Shown: piece by piece, positions 1 to 7,065 of the stretch
Layout of the letters: every line of letters starts with the position of its first letter
Numbering within the stretch: position 1 is the stretch's first letter
NCBI GenBank assembly: GCA_902796815.1
Contig: CADBQL010000157.1
Coordinates: 1 to 15,948, forward strand
Source: an uncultured Coriobacteriaceae bacterium
Lineage (GTDB): Bacteria > Actinomycetota > Coriobacteriia > Coriobacteriales > Eggerthellaceae
DNA length: 15,948 nucleotides
Direction of reading: 5' to 3'
The notes under the pieces: generated by a model
Seen by the model: only the letters and a program-made list of their open reading frames with translations
The model's database searches: none
What the model was told of the DNA's origin: nothing
Made by a program: the position numbers and the translations under genes

Positions 1-2128
1 CCGCCACAAGATGCTCGTCATTCGACAGATGAGCCAGCAAGCGCAGCTCGATTTGCGAATAGTCAGCCGAAAGGAAAACGTCATCAGGCCCGATGGCGCC
101 AAAGCATGCGCGTATCTTTCGCCCGAAATCAGTGCGCACAGGAATGTTTTGCAGATTGGGATCGGACGACGAAAGACGCCCGGTTGCCGTGACGGTTTCG
201 TTGAACGACGTGTGCACGCGGCCGTCGTCGTACGTGCGCGCAATCGCCGGCAACGCATCGATATAAGTCGATTTGATCTTGGCAAACTCGCGGTAATGCA
301 GAACGGTCGCGGGAAGCTCGTGGATTTCGGAAAGCTTCTTGAGCACCTTGGCATCAGTGGAATAGCCGCTTTTCGTCTTCTTGCCATGAGGGAGCTCGAG
401 CACCTCGAACAGGATATGCCCGAGCTGCTTGGGCGAATCGACGTTAAACTGCTCGCCGGCAAGCTCGAAGATGCGCTCACGGAGCTCGTCGATTTCGGCT
501 TGCGTGCTCGCGCCGAGATCGGCGAGCGCCTGCGAATCGATCGGGGCGCCGTTTCGCTCCATCACGGCAAGCACACCGACAAGCGGCAAGTCAATCGTGC
601 GGTAAACGCCCTGGGCGTCCTCTTCTTCGAGCTTCGCGTCGAGAACGTCCGCCAACGCAAGCACGGCTTGAACCTCGATGGCGGCTGCCTGCCGGTCATC
701 CTTCGCCTCGGGCAGCTCAAAGCCAAGATAATCCGAGCAAAGCGAGGCAAGGGGATACTTGCCCGCCGACGAATTCAGTACGTAGGCAGCAAGAGCGACG
801 TCGAACGCATCGGCACCGATGACGTCATCCTCGCCGACGAGCGCCTCCTTGGCGGAATCGCGCGGAAAAACCTGGTGAAGGATGGACTTGGCATCATGGG
901 CTGCAAACGCCCCCTCGCGCACGATGCGCGCAAGCAGCGCAAGCGCGTCATCTGCCTCCACGATGCCGACGCTCACATCCGAGCAAGCCTCGGTTTCTGC
1001 GCCATCCACATCCGAAGCATCGCCGAAATCTTGCGCGCCGCTCGCATCGGCACTGTTCTCTTCGGTGCCTGTGGTACTGTCCACAGCAACCGCAAGCGTC
1101 ATCTCACTTCCGAACAGCGACTCCTGCGCTGGAAGTACGCACGCCACCGCAATGCGCTTTCCAAATTCGATAGCGTCATTTGCCAGCGCCAGCGCCTCAG
1201 CGCCCTCGCAAGGCTCGACAAGCTCGAGAGCGGGCGCACTTGACGCCGCGCCCTCTTGGCCGATCAAGCGCAGCAGCTTCTCGAGGTGAGCATTGAACCT
1301 GATAGCGCCAAACGATTCGGTAACTGCCTCCACATCAAAAGCCGGCCAGGCCACCTCGTCGACATCGAGGTCGAAATCAAGGTCGGTAACGATCGTCGCA
1401 ATCTTGCGGGACAGGAAAGCGACTTCGCGGTTATCCCGAATGTTCTCGAGCTGCTTGCCCTTGAGCTTGTCAAGGTTTTCGTAAACGCCTTCCATCGTGC
1501 CGTAAAGCGACAGCAACTTCTGAGCCGATTTGGGCCCGATGCCGGGAACACCAGGGATGTTGTCGGACGTGTCTCCCATGAATCCCAAGTAGTCGGGAAA
1601 CTGCGCAGGCTTTATTCCGTATTTTTCCTCAACCGTCGCCGGGTCGTACACGACGACGTCCGTAATGCCCTTCTTCGTGGTGACCACATGCGTTAAGTCG
1701 GTGACCAGTTGGTTTACATCTTTATCGCCCGAAACGAGCAGGGTTTTGTAGCCCTTTGCCTCATCGCGCGCGGCAACCGTGCCCAAGATATCGTCACCTT
1801 CCCATCCCTTGACCTTAACCACCGGGATGTTCATGGATTCAAGCAGGCTTTCGATTACAGGAAACTGTACGCGCAGCTCATCATCCATCGGGGGACGTTG
1901 CGCCTTGTATTGCTCCATAGCCTCGATTCTGAACTGAGGTTTTCCCGCATCAAAGGCACAAACGATACCGTCGGGAGATGCGATTTCGATGAATTTGAAC
2001 AGCATCGACATGAAGCCAAACACCGCATTGGTCGGCGTCCCATCAGGTGCGTTCATGGTCTGGGGCACGGCATGGTAAGCGCGGTGCATGAGCGAATTTC
2101 CATCGATGACGGCAATTGTCTTAGGCAT
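1..2128 (-). CDS. polA: DNA polymerase I, N-terminal 709 codons (3' end outside window)
   Basis: DNA polymerase I, the repair and Okazaki-fragment polymerase with a 5'-3' flap nuclease. The protein begins MPKTIAVIDGNSLMHRAYHA, the nuclease metal-binding start, and continues with GDKDVNQLV and the helix-3-turn-helix GDTSDNIPGVPGIGPKSAQK. The central region keeps only the 3'-5' exonuclease fold: AFDVALAAYVLNSSAG matches the fold, but the DxE motif I is absent and an acidic Asp/Ser/Thr/Glu-rich insert lies in the middle, so proofreading is probably lost, as in many actinobacterial Pol I. The polymerase domain is recognisable from TGRLSSSDPNLQNIPVR and motif A DYSQIELRLLAHLS, whose catalytic Asp is residue 689. 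The reading frame stays open to base 1, where it is cut by the window edge. The start at 2128 has a good ribosome binding site (GAGGAG, 4 nt upstream). Certain as to family. Confidence 0.97.
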   Translation of the reverse strand, partial: MPKTIAVIDGNSLMHRAYHAVPQTMNAPDGTPTNAVFGFMSMLFKFIEIASPDGIVCAFDAGKPQFRIEAMEQYKAQRPPMDDELRVQFPVIESLLESMNIPVVKVKGWEGDDILGTVAARDEAKGYKTLLVSGDKDVNQLVTDLTHVVTTKKGITDVVVYDPATVEEKYGIKPAQFPDYLGFMGDTSDNIPGVPGIGPKSAQKLLSLYGTMEGVYENLDKLKGKQLENIRDNREVAFLSRKIATIVTDLDFDLDVDEVAWPAFDVEAVTESFGAIRFNAHLEKLLRLIGQEGAASSAPALELVEPCEGAEALALANDAIEFGKRIAVACVLPAQESLFGSEMTLAVAVDSTTGTEENSADASGAQDFGDASDVDGAETEACSDVSVGIVEADDALALLARIVREGAFAAHDAKSILHQVFPRDSAKEALVGEDDVIGADAFDVALAAYVLNSSAGKYPLASLCSDYLGFELPEAKDDRQAAAIEVQAVLALADVLDAKLEEEDAQGVYRTIDLPLVGVLAVMERNGAPIDSQALADLGASTQAEIDELRERIFELAGEQFNVDSPKQLGHILFEVLELPHGKKTKSGYSTDAKVLKKLSEIHELPATVLHYREFAKIKSTYIDALPAIARTYDDGRVHTSFNETVTATGRLSSSDPNLQNIPVRTDFGRKIRACFGAIGPDDVFLSADYSQIELRLLAHLSNDEHLVA

Positions 2129-2233
2129 GGCTCCTCAATTCTTCAAAAGACAGGCAAGCACTCGAGGCTTTTTCGCATGGTACTACGCTTGAGCCCAGTC
2201 CGCGTGTGGAAAATCCTCGCCCAAGCGCATATA

Positions 2234-2269
2234 GCCGTTTCCTGACCCATAAGTATGCCAGAAAACGGC
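2234..2269 (-). promoter_or_regulatory. Strong stem-loop in the polA leader
   Basis: Arms GCCGTTTCCTG (2234-2244) and CAGAAAACGGC (2259-2269) enclose a 14-nt loop. In minus-strand RNA the single mismatch becomes a G-U pair, so all 11 positions pair. There is no T-tract after it, so it is not a typical terminator. It lies about 105 nt before the polA start and could be an attenuator, RNA-processing or protein-binding site. Structure is seen; function is not known. Confidence 0.5.
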
Positions 2270-2289
2270 CCATCACAGCAGGCGCGTCC

Positions 2290-2303
2290 ATGAGTTTCGC
2301 CCC
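2290..2303. repeat. Half-copy of the 30-bp palindrome
   Basis: ATGAGTTTCGCCCC resembles one arm of the palindrome at 2319-2349 (ATGAGTttt/cacGCCCC) but has no matching second arm beside it. In minus-strand RNA its product can pair with the first arm of that palindrome over 14 positions with one G-U pair, competing with the palindrome's own hairpin. Confidence 0.45.
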
Positions 2304-2318
2304 AGAAGCGAGCTCCCG

Positions 2319-2349
2319 AATGAGTCACGCCCCAGGGGCAAAACTCATT
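2319..2349. repeat. Palindromic repeat, copy 1 (after aminotransferase stop)
   Basis: Inverted repeat AATGAGT - 3 nt - GCCCC - A - GGGGC - 3 nt - ACTCATT. Bases 2319-2348 are identical to the reverse complement of 6003-6032, and both copies are intergenic, shortly after stop codons. In minus-strand RNA the internal 3-nt bulge is U-G, U-U, U-G, so the hairpin is nearly continuous. It behaves like a repetitive extragenic palindrome; a protein or RNA-processing site is equally possible. Confidence 0.75.
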
Positions 2350-2355
2350 TTCTGG

Positions 2356-2382
2356 TGAGTCATATCCTGGAAACGTGACTCG
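2356..2382. repeat. Degenerate relative of the 30-bp palindrome
   Basis: GAGTCA (2357-2362) and TGACTC (2376-2381) form a 6-bp stem around a TCC-t-GGA centre. Read on the minus strand, the order GAGTCACG - CCAGG - ACTCA follows that of the intact palindrome at 2319-2349, so this looks like a diverged copy placed directly after the aminotransferase stop codon. Confidence 0.4.
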
Positions 2383-2390
2383 TTTGCGTT

Positions 2391-3575
2391 TTATGCGTCG
2401 TAATCGGCCTTGAGCGCGGCCCAGGCCTTGCGGGAGTTCTTTATGCATTCGGCGCTTACGCAATAGCTCGCACGCGCCCAGCCAGAAACGCCGAAGCAAT
2501 CAGACTGCACAAGCAGCAGGTCATGCGCCTTCGCCTTGTCGCAAAACGCCTGCGAATCATCCTCGAGAGCCTTGACCCACAGGTAAAACGCGCCATCGGG
2601 CTGGATATAGGTATAGCCCAACTCGTCAAGCATACCCGTCAGCAGCTCGCGATTGCTCGCATAGGCATCGACGTTCGTCGGCTCGCTAATGCACGTCTCG
2701 ATGACGCGTTGGAACAGCACGGGAGCGCAGATAAAACCGAGCGCACGCCCCGCCCCGCCAACAGCCGCCGCAACCTCGGAAGCGTTGGGAATGTTATCAG
2801 ATACGTAAATGTAGCCTATGCGCTCACCAGGAAGCGACAAACTCTTGGCCCAGGAGTAGCACACGATCGTATCGCGGTAGAAATTCGCCGCGAAGGGCAC
2901 TTCCTTGCCATAGGTTATTTCACGGTAAGGCTCATCGCTGATCAGGTAAATCGGATGGCCGAGTTCTTCTTCTTTTTCGGTCATCATGGCTGCGAGCGCC
3001 TCGATGTTTTCCTGCGTGTATATGCAGCCGACCGGATTGTTGGGCGAATTGATAACAATTGCAGCAGTTTTGGGATTGATAGCCTCGCGTAGCGCATCAA
3101 TGTCGAGTTGGAAATCGGTCTGGCGCATGGGCACCTCAACGCACGTGCATCCCGCCGACTCAGTCATAACCTTATACTCGGTGAAATACGGCGCGTTCAC
3201 GATGATCTCGTCGCCAGGATGCGTAATAGCCGCCGCCGTAATGTAGAGAGCCGCCGTCGCGCCGGCCGTCAGGTAAACGTTAGCTGCCGTCGCTTGAATG
3301 CCGAACCGTTCGCGCAGGTTATCTGCCACAGCTTGACGCGCGCTCGCAAGGCCTGCCGCCATGGTGTAACCATGCAGCACCTCGGGTGCCTCATCGCGCA
3401 ACAGCTGCTCGATGCGCTCGCGTACCGCAGCAGGCGCTGGAATGGAAGGGTTGCCGATGCTCATGTCGAACACGTTTTCCTCGCCAATCTCGGCTTTACG
3501 TTGGAGGCCGTAGGCGTACTGCACGCGAATCGGATTCGGCTGGCTGCCCAATCCGAACATTCTCTCGTTAATCAT
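2391..3575 (-). CDS. PLP-dependent class I/II (AspB-like) aminotransferase
   Basis: A 394-residue fold-type I aminotransferase, the usual length for the aspartate/aromatic/alanine transaminase group; it would move an amino group between an amino acid and a 2-oxo acid in the cytoplasm. Visible hallmarks: ANVYLTAGATAAL (cofactor phosphate region, about 98-110), NSPNNPVG with Asn180, ISDEPYREI with Asp214 and Tyr217, the Schiff-base Lys244 in SWAKSLSLPGERIGY, and Arg368 in GWARASYCVS, expected to hold the substrate carboxylate. The start at 3575 follows an AAGGAAG ribosome binding site. Substrate cannot be told from sequence; aspartate, tyrosine or alanine are all possible. It is separated by 113 bp from the upstream UspA gene and is followed by the palindrome cluster and polA. 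Family certain, specificity open. Confidence 0.93.
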   Translation of the reverse strand: MINERMFGLGSQPNPIRVQYAYGLQRKAEIGEENVFDMSIGNPSIPAPAAVRERIEQLLRDEAPEVLHGYTMAAGLASARQAVADNLRERFGIQATAANVYLTAGATAALYITAAAITHPGDEIIVNAPYFTEYKVMTESAGCTCVEVPMRQTDFQLDIDALREAINPKTAAIVINSPNNPVGCIYTQENIEALAAMMTEKEEELGHPIYLISDEPYREITYGKEVPFAANFYRDTIVCYSWAKSLSLPGERIGYIYVSDNIPNASEVAAAVGGAGRALGFICAPVLFQRVIETCISEPTNVDAYASNRELLTGMLDELGYTYIQPDGAFYLWVKALEDDSQAFCDKAKAHDLLLVQSDCFGVSGWARASYCVSAECIKNSRKAWAALKADYDA

Positions 3576-3638
3576 CTGGCGTTTCTTCCTTTCCCAAAGC
3601 TACATTGAAGCATGCCAATCGCATGTCGCCGAAGCGGC

Positions 3639-3671
3639 ACGCACGCAAGATGCGCGTCCCTCCGCGTGCGT
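3639..3671 (-). terminator. Possible hairpin between uspA-like gene and aminotransferase gene
   Basis: ACGCACGC (3639-3646) and GCGTGCGT (3664-3671) make an 8-bp GC-rich stem with a 17-nt loop, 18 nt after the upstream stop codon on the minus strand. No T-run follows, so it is at best a weak or Rho-assisted terminator or an intercistronic hairpin. Confidence 0.3.
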
Positions 3672-3688
3672 TTTCGCATGGACGAGTA

Positions 3689-4153
3689 TTAGTCTTGCGG
3701 ATGCTCTTCGAGCGTTTCGGGGCGAACGACGAGCACGTCGCATTTCGCATTGCGAATCAACTGCGTCGATACGCTGCCGACGAAAGCGTACTTGATGTTG
3801 GAAAGCCCGCGCACGCCGCAAATCACCAAATCGGGATTGTACGGCTCGATCAAGGCCTCCAGTAGCGTTTCGGCAATGCGACCCGCGCGCACCTGGATGT
3901 CGACTGACGGGATGCACTCGTCAGCGCGAGCGCGCGCGAGGTATGGGGCGAGCACTTCCTCGATACGCTGCAGGCCATCCTCGGTTAAGGCCGCGAAATC
4001 AATCCCGTTTGCCTCGTATGGGACGGAATCGATCACGTGCCCGAAAAGCACCTCGGCATTGTTGTCGTGAGCAATCGAAAACGCGCGGCGCACAACGGCC
4101 TCCTGCGTAAGCGCGCCATCGAGCGCAGCGAAAATCTTGTTGTAGCGTGCCAT
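3689..4153 (-). CDS. Universal stress protein (UspA family), single domain
   Basis: A 154-residue single-domain Usp protein, standard length for the family. It begins MARYNKIFAALDG, the first beta strand with the conserved Asp12, and ends with the ATP-binding signature G-x2-G-x9-G-S: Gly113, Gly116, Gly126-Ser127 in GVRGLSNIKYAFVGS, then CDVLVVRP as the last strand. The complete signature predicts an ATP-binding type. The reading frame is open nine codons further upstream, but the start at 4153 is preferred because GGAGG lies 8 nt before it and the family alignment begins there. Such proteins usually act in energy, redox or stress responses, but the partner here is unknown. A stable hairpin (4171-4201) stands directly before the ribosome binding site. 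Confidence 0.93.
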   Translation of the reverse strand: MARYNKIFAALDGALTQEAVVRRAFSIAHDNNAEVLFGHVIDSVPYEANGIDFAALTEDGLQRIEEVLAPYLARARADECIPSVDIQVRAGRIAETLLEALIEPYNPDLVICGVRGLSNIKYAFVGSVSTQLIRNAKCDVLVVRPETLEEHPQD

Positions 4154-4170
4154 GTCCTGCCTCCTATCCA

Positions 4171-4201
4171 CGATGAGCAAGAGGCAGACCCCCGCTCATC
4201 G
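4171..4201 (-). promoter_or_regulatory. Perfect 8-bp stem-loop before the Usp ribosome binding site
   Basis: CGATGAGC (4171-4178) pairs exactly with GCTCATCG (4194-4201) around a 15-nt loop that can add further G-C pairs. It lies 18 nt before the Usp start codon and about 35 nt after the permease stop codon, so it could be an intercistronic stabiliser, an operator or a weak terminator. No T-run follows on the minus strand. Confidence 0.4.
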
Positions 4202-4235
4202 CATGTTCCTTAGCCTTATTGTAGCGCTTGCGCGT

Positions 4236-5642
4236 TTACATGCTCGAGAAACGCTCCGGTGAAACGGAAATATCGTCGGTCTGCGTCGCCTCGGGTGGCT
4301 CTTCGAGCTTTTCGGCTAGCACACCAGGGTTCACCGCACGCTTGGCTTCCTTGGCAGCACGCTTCTTGGCTTTCTTCGTCTCGGCCATCCTCGTCCCCGA
4401 CAAGCGCTCCTCGAGACGTCCAACCAGATTGGCCAGCGGAATCGTAAGCACGAGGTAGAACAATGCCGCCACAATGTAGGGCGTAATCGAGCCAGTCGAC
4501 GCAACGATGGTCTTCGCATACATAACGATTTCCATAACGCCGACGGCTGCGAGCAGCGAGGTATCCTTGTAGAGCAAGATGAACTCACTCGTCATCGTCG
4601 GAAGTACGCGGCGGACTGTCTGCGGGATGATGACGAACGCCATCGTCTGCGCACCGTTCATGCCAAGAGAGCGCGCCGCCTCAAACTGGCCCTTGCTAAT
4701 CGACTGGATACCCGCGCGGAAGATTTCGCACTGATAGGCAGACGAATTGAGCGCGAGCACGATGACACCCAAGATGAACGGCGGAATTTGGATGCCAGCA
4801 AGCGGCAGGCCAAAAAACGCGATGTAGATCTGCAAGAACACAGGCGTGCCACGCACGACGTTGACGTAAAGAGACGCAATGCCGCGCAAAATGCCAATCT
4901 TGGACATGCGCATGAAGGAAAACACGAGGCCGATAGGTATGGCCAGCGGGAAAGCAACCAGCACGATGGCTATCGCCATAAAGAAACCGCGCAGGACCAC
5001 GGGCAGGCTCGAAACCAGAATAGGAGGATTGAAGAACAGGCGCAGGAACTTGTTGGAATTCCACGCTTGCACCCATGGCTGCTCTTCTAAGTACTTGGCC
5101 AGCTGTTCGGAGGGCGAAGTTACCATCACGTCGATAGACGGGATGTCGCCAATCTCGCGCGTGGTGCCGTCGGAAAGCTCATAGGTACCCGTCAACTGCA
5201 TGTCGCCACCTGCAACCGGGAACTTTACGCCGTATATTTCGATACGGAAATACGAGCCTGGCTCGGCTGGCTTGGCAAATGTGCAAACAATGGCTTGACC
5301 CTGGGCGACAAACTCGTTTTCCAAGCTCACGCGCGTCATAAGATCGTCGCCGGCTAAAAGCGTGAGGCGGGCATCGTCTGTCGTAAACTCGGTATTTTCG
5401 GGAAGCGCAAGCGTAATCCCCTTGACCGACTCCCCTTCAGCCGCTTGGCCTTCCCACGTGATGCGCGTCTCAACGCCGCCGAGCACGCTCGATCCAGTGT
5501 CGGCGTTTGGCCGTGCCGTGCACTTGACCGTGTCGAGCGCATAGGCAACTTGAGAAAACTGAGCGGCAACGAGCATGGAAAGCATGATAAGTGCCAAAAC
5601 CGTATCGAGCACACGCCATGCACGCGTATTAGTAAACCCCAT
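4236..5642 (-). CDS. HisM-type amino acid ABC permease with N-terminal exported domain
   Basis: 468 residues, about twice the usual HisM/GlnP permease. Residues 10-35 look like a signal peptide or anchor (VLDTVLALIMLSMLVAAQFS, then AYA). Residues 36-185 are hydrophilic, rich in beta-type alternation, with Cys41 and Cys120 that could form a disulfide; I do not recognise this domain. From about 205 a normal permease follows: RGTPVFLQIYIAFFG, the ATPase-contacting EAA loop FEAARSLGMNGAQTMAFVII (320-339) and several membrane segments to about 410. The last 50 residues are a charged cytoplasmic tail (KKAKKRAAKEAKR). It probably works with the lipoprotein encoded at 6036-6935. No ABC ATPase gene is adjacent. 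A TATAAT promoter element lies 37 nt upstream; the ribosome binding site (GGGATGA) is weak. Confidence 0.9.
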   Translation of the reverse strand: MGFTNTRAWRVLDTVLALIMLSMLVAAQFSQVAYALDTVKCTARPNADTGSSVLGGVETRITWEGQAAEGESVKGITLALPENTEFTTDDARLTLLAGDDLMTRVSLENEFVAQGQAIVCTFAKPAEPGSYFRIEIYGVKFPVAGGDMQLTGTYELSDGTTREIGDIPSIDVMVTSPSEQLAKYLEEQPWVQAWNSNKFLRLFFNPPILVSSLPVVLRGFFMAIAIVLVAFPLAIPIGLVFSFMRMSKIGILRGIASLYVNVVRGTPVFLQIYIAFFGLPLAGIQIPPFILGVIVLALNSSAYQCEIFRAGIQSISKGQFEAARSLGMNGAQTMAFVIIPQTVRRVLPTMTSEFILLYKDTSLLAAVGVMEIVMYAKTIVASTGSITPYIVAALFYLVLTIPLANLVGRLEERLSGTRMAETKKAKKRAAKEAKRAVNPGVLAEKLEEPPEATQTDDISVSPERFSSM

Positions 5643-5678
5643 GTATCATCCCATCGACGAGCGTTTCATAAATCCATA

Positions 5679-5684
5679 ATTATA
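5679..5684 (-). promoter_or_regulatory. Candidate -10 element of the permease promoter
   Basis: On the minus strand these bases read TATAAT, an exact sigma-70 -10 hexamer, 37 nt before the permease start, after a solid terminator. The matching -35 is poor (GTTTCA at a 17-nt spacing), so an activator may be needed. Confidence 0.5.
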
Positions 5685-5713
5685 GGCGAAACGCAAGAAT
5701 ATGAAACCCCGAT

Positions 5714-5731
5714 GTGGTGATTTCGCACCAC
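5714..5731. promoter_or_regulatory. Inverted repeat upstream of the permease promoter
   Basis: GTGGTG (5714-5719) and CACCAC (5726-5731) flank 6 nt, about 30 bp upstream of the -10 element. The position suits an activator or repressor site, but a 6-bp arm can arise by chance. Confidence 0.25.
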
Positions 5732-5735
5732 GAGC

Positions 5736-5884
5736 GTTGCTATTCACAGGAATCCGTGCGTCCCGCAAAACCCCAGGTGAGAACGCGCATCGGCTTGTCC
5801 TCGTAACTTTAGAATATTTAGTTTGTGTCTGCGGAATCGCCGATGTCGCGCCCTCACCTGGGGTTTTGCTTCGAAGTCCCGCTG
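5736..5884 (+). repeat. Palindromic repeat element, copy A
   Basis: This 149-bp stretch matches copy B (7066-7215, opposite orientation) along its whole length with about 22 differences in my hand alignment. Exact 17-bp terminal arms (5765-5781, GCAAAACCCCAGGTGAG; and 5853-5869) are extended inward by CGCG and CATCGGC/GCCGATG, making one long hairpin around an A+T-rich centre. The unpaired shoulders (TTGTCCTCGTA and TTTGTGTCTGCGGAATC) are the same in both copies. It could be a MITE-like element, a repeated structured RNA or a protein-binding cruciform. It carries no coding capacity I can support. Confidence 0.85.
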
Positions 5885-5960
5885 ACACGGTGAACCCATA
5901 AGCGCCACCGCCTGTTTCGGGCTGACTAGCGGTTCGGGACAAGCATTTGCGCAGAGAAAG

Positions 5961-5993
5961 CAAAACGCCCGCCGAGCGTGATGCCGGCGGGCG
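5961..5993 (-). terminator. Rho-independent terminator of the lipoprotein gene
   Basis: CGCCCGCCG (5966-5974) pairs perfectly with CGGCGGGCG (5985-5993) around a 10-nt loop; on the minus strand the stem is followed at once by TTTTGCTTTC. It lies 42 nt after the lipoprotein stop codon and implies that this gene is transcribed separately from the permease gene. Confidence 0.8.
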
Positions 5994-6002
5994 CGATGTC
6001 AG

Positions 6003-6032
6003 ATGAGTTTTGCCCCTGGGGCGTGACTCATT
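6003..6032. repeat. Palindromic repeat, copy 2 (after lipoprotein stop)
   Basis: Exact reverse complement of 2319-2348: ATGAGT - 3 nt - GCCCC - T - GGGGC - 3 nt - ACTCATT. It sits 3 nt after the lipoprotein stop codon and before the terminator. Its orientation relative to transcription is opposite to that of copy 1, as expected of a mobile or DNA-level palindrome rather than a single-strand RNA signal. Confidence 0.75.
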
Positions 6033-6035
6033 GCA

Positions 6036-6935
6036 TTACATGTATTGGCCGATGAGCTGGTCGATCGTGCCGTTGGCCTTCAGGGTCTCAAGTGCACCGT
6101 CGATAGCGGCGGTCAGAGCCGGATTGTCTTGGCTTACGACGATTGCATACTCCTCACCCGTCGCGATGGTCTTCACGACCTCAGCGTCCTGGTACGCGTC
6201 GGCGAGCATCTTGTCAACGACGGCCTTGTTGGTGCACACAGCGTCTGCCTGGCCCGATTGCATGGCAGCAAACGCATCGGTGGAATTACCGTAAGGCTGC
6301 GCAGTTGCCTTCGGGTAGTTCTCCTGGACGTACGACTCGCCCGTCGTGCCGCTCTGGACCGCAATCTTGACACCGTCAGCGTTCAACGCCTCATCAGCGT
6401 TTTCGGCCTTGATAGCTCCGCCCTTCATGACGGCTACAGCCTGGTCGTCAATGTAATACGAAGATGTGAAATCGATTTCCTTAGCACGCTCGGGGTCCAC
6501 CGAGAAGCCAGAAATGCCGATATCAGCCTGACCACCGGAGCTGATGGCCGGGATGATGGCATCGAACTGAAGCGTCTTGAACTCGGGCTCGAGGCCGAGC
6601 TCGGCGGCAACGGCCTTTGCAATCTCGATGTCAAGGCCCACATACTCGCCATTTTCCAGATTCTCGAACGGCGGGTAATCCGGCGAGGTAGCGATAACCA
6701 GCTTGCCTTTTTCCATGAGCAGCATGTCGCCAGCCGCTGCACTCGCAGACGCCTCGGCGCTTGCCGCTTCAGAGCTTGCTGCCGCTTCGGAACTTGCCGC
6801 AGCCTCAGAGCTTGCCGCTGCCTCGGAGCTTGCCGCTGCGCTGCTCGAAGCGCCTCCCGACGAGCAGCCCGCCAGGGCAAGCAGAGCAACTACGCATGCC
6901 ATGGCAGCCAAAAGCACGAACTTCTTTGCCTTCAT
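6036..6935 (-). CDS. Amino acid ABC transporter substrate-binding lipoprotein (family 3)
   Basis: A 299-residue extracytoplasmic solute-binding lipoprotein. A lysine-rich signal peptide ends in the lipobox LAGC with Cys24 as the lipid anchor. Residues 29-67 are a flexible Ala/Ser/Glu linker with four near-exact AAASSE units. The family-3 binding domain follows from about 70: LVIATSPDYPPFE, GLDIEIAKAVAAELG, the conserved DPERAKEIDFTSSYY whose Arg150 should bind the substrate carboxylate, VQSGTTGESY, and GQADAVCTNKAVV with Asp231. This family binds polar amino acids such as glutamine, glutamate, arginine or cystine; which one is not readable here. The start at 6935 has AGGA 6 nt upstream. Its own terminator and the bracketing repeat elements make it monocistronic; it is the likely partner of the permease at 4236-5642. 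Confidence 0.95.
   Translation of the reverse strand: MKAKKFVLLAAMACVVALLALAGCSSGGASSSAAASSEAAASSEAAASSEAAASSEAASAEASASAAAGDMLLMEKGKLVIATSPDYPPFENLENGEYVGLDIEIAKAVAAELGLEPEFKTLQFDAIIPAISSGGQADIGISGFSVDPERAKEIDFTSSYYIDDQAVAVMKGGAIKAENADEALNADGVKIAVQSGTTGESYVQENYPKATAQPYGNSTDAFAAMQSGQADAVCTNKAVVDKMLADAYQDAEVVKTIATGEEYAIVVSQDNPALTAAIDGALETLKANGTIDQLIGQYM
6744..6851 (-). repeat. 18-bp tandem repeat coding the lipoprotein linker
   Basis: Imperfect 18-bp units encode AAASSE four times between the lipid anchor and the binding domain. Unit gain or loss would keep the reading frame and only change the tether length. Confidence 0.7.
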
Positions 6936-6985
6936 GTGTTTCCTGTCCTTCCCTCATCAACATTGCCCGCGCCGTTTCGGCGCTT

Positions 6986-6991
6986 ACTATA
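6986..6991 (-). promoter_or_regulatory. Candidate -10 element of the lipoprotein promoter
   Basis: TATAGT on the minus strand, about 51 nt before the start codon, in the only A+T-rich spot between the gene and repeat copy B. No good -35 hexamer is present at 16-18 nt, so the call is weak. Confidence 0.3.
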
Positions 6992-7065
6992 CGATAGCGC
7001 AAAACCCAGCGCATTGCGAGTTCAATCGTGCAAGTTGGCATGAGCCTGGTTACAGTTCGCTGCGC

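Larger units (their letters stand above)
5643..6035. other. Non-coding stretch between lipoprotein and permease genes
   Basis: These 393 bp hold no convincing gene. In transcription order they contain the 30-bp palindrome copy 2, a Rho-independent terminator, the palindromic element copy A, a small inverted repeat and the permease promoter. An open frame across part of it (5646-5963, minus strand) is produced by the repeat element and has no family resemblance. Confidence 0.7.

Noticed and set aside
11..1243. Long plus-strand open frame of 410 codons
   Set aside because: It is the antisense shadow of polA, whose motifs on the minus strand are unmistakable; the plus-strand protein shows no family resemblance.
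2205..2213. DnaA-box-like TGTGGAAAA upstream of polA
   Set aside because: It fits the relaxed consensus, but it is single, and there is no A+T-rich unwinding region, dnaA or dnaN nearby, so no origin is supported.
5646..5963. Similar small proteins read across both repeat elements (also 6703-7224 plus strand), sharing TRTSRCA and GVLRD
   Set aside because: The similarity follows from the nucleotide repeat; differences between copies are not biased to silent positions and no start signal is present.
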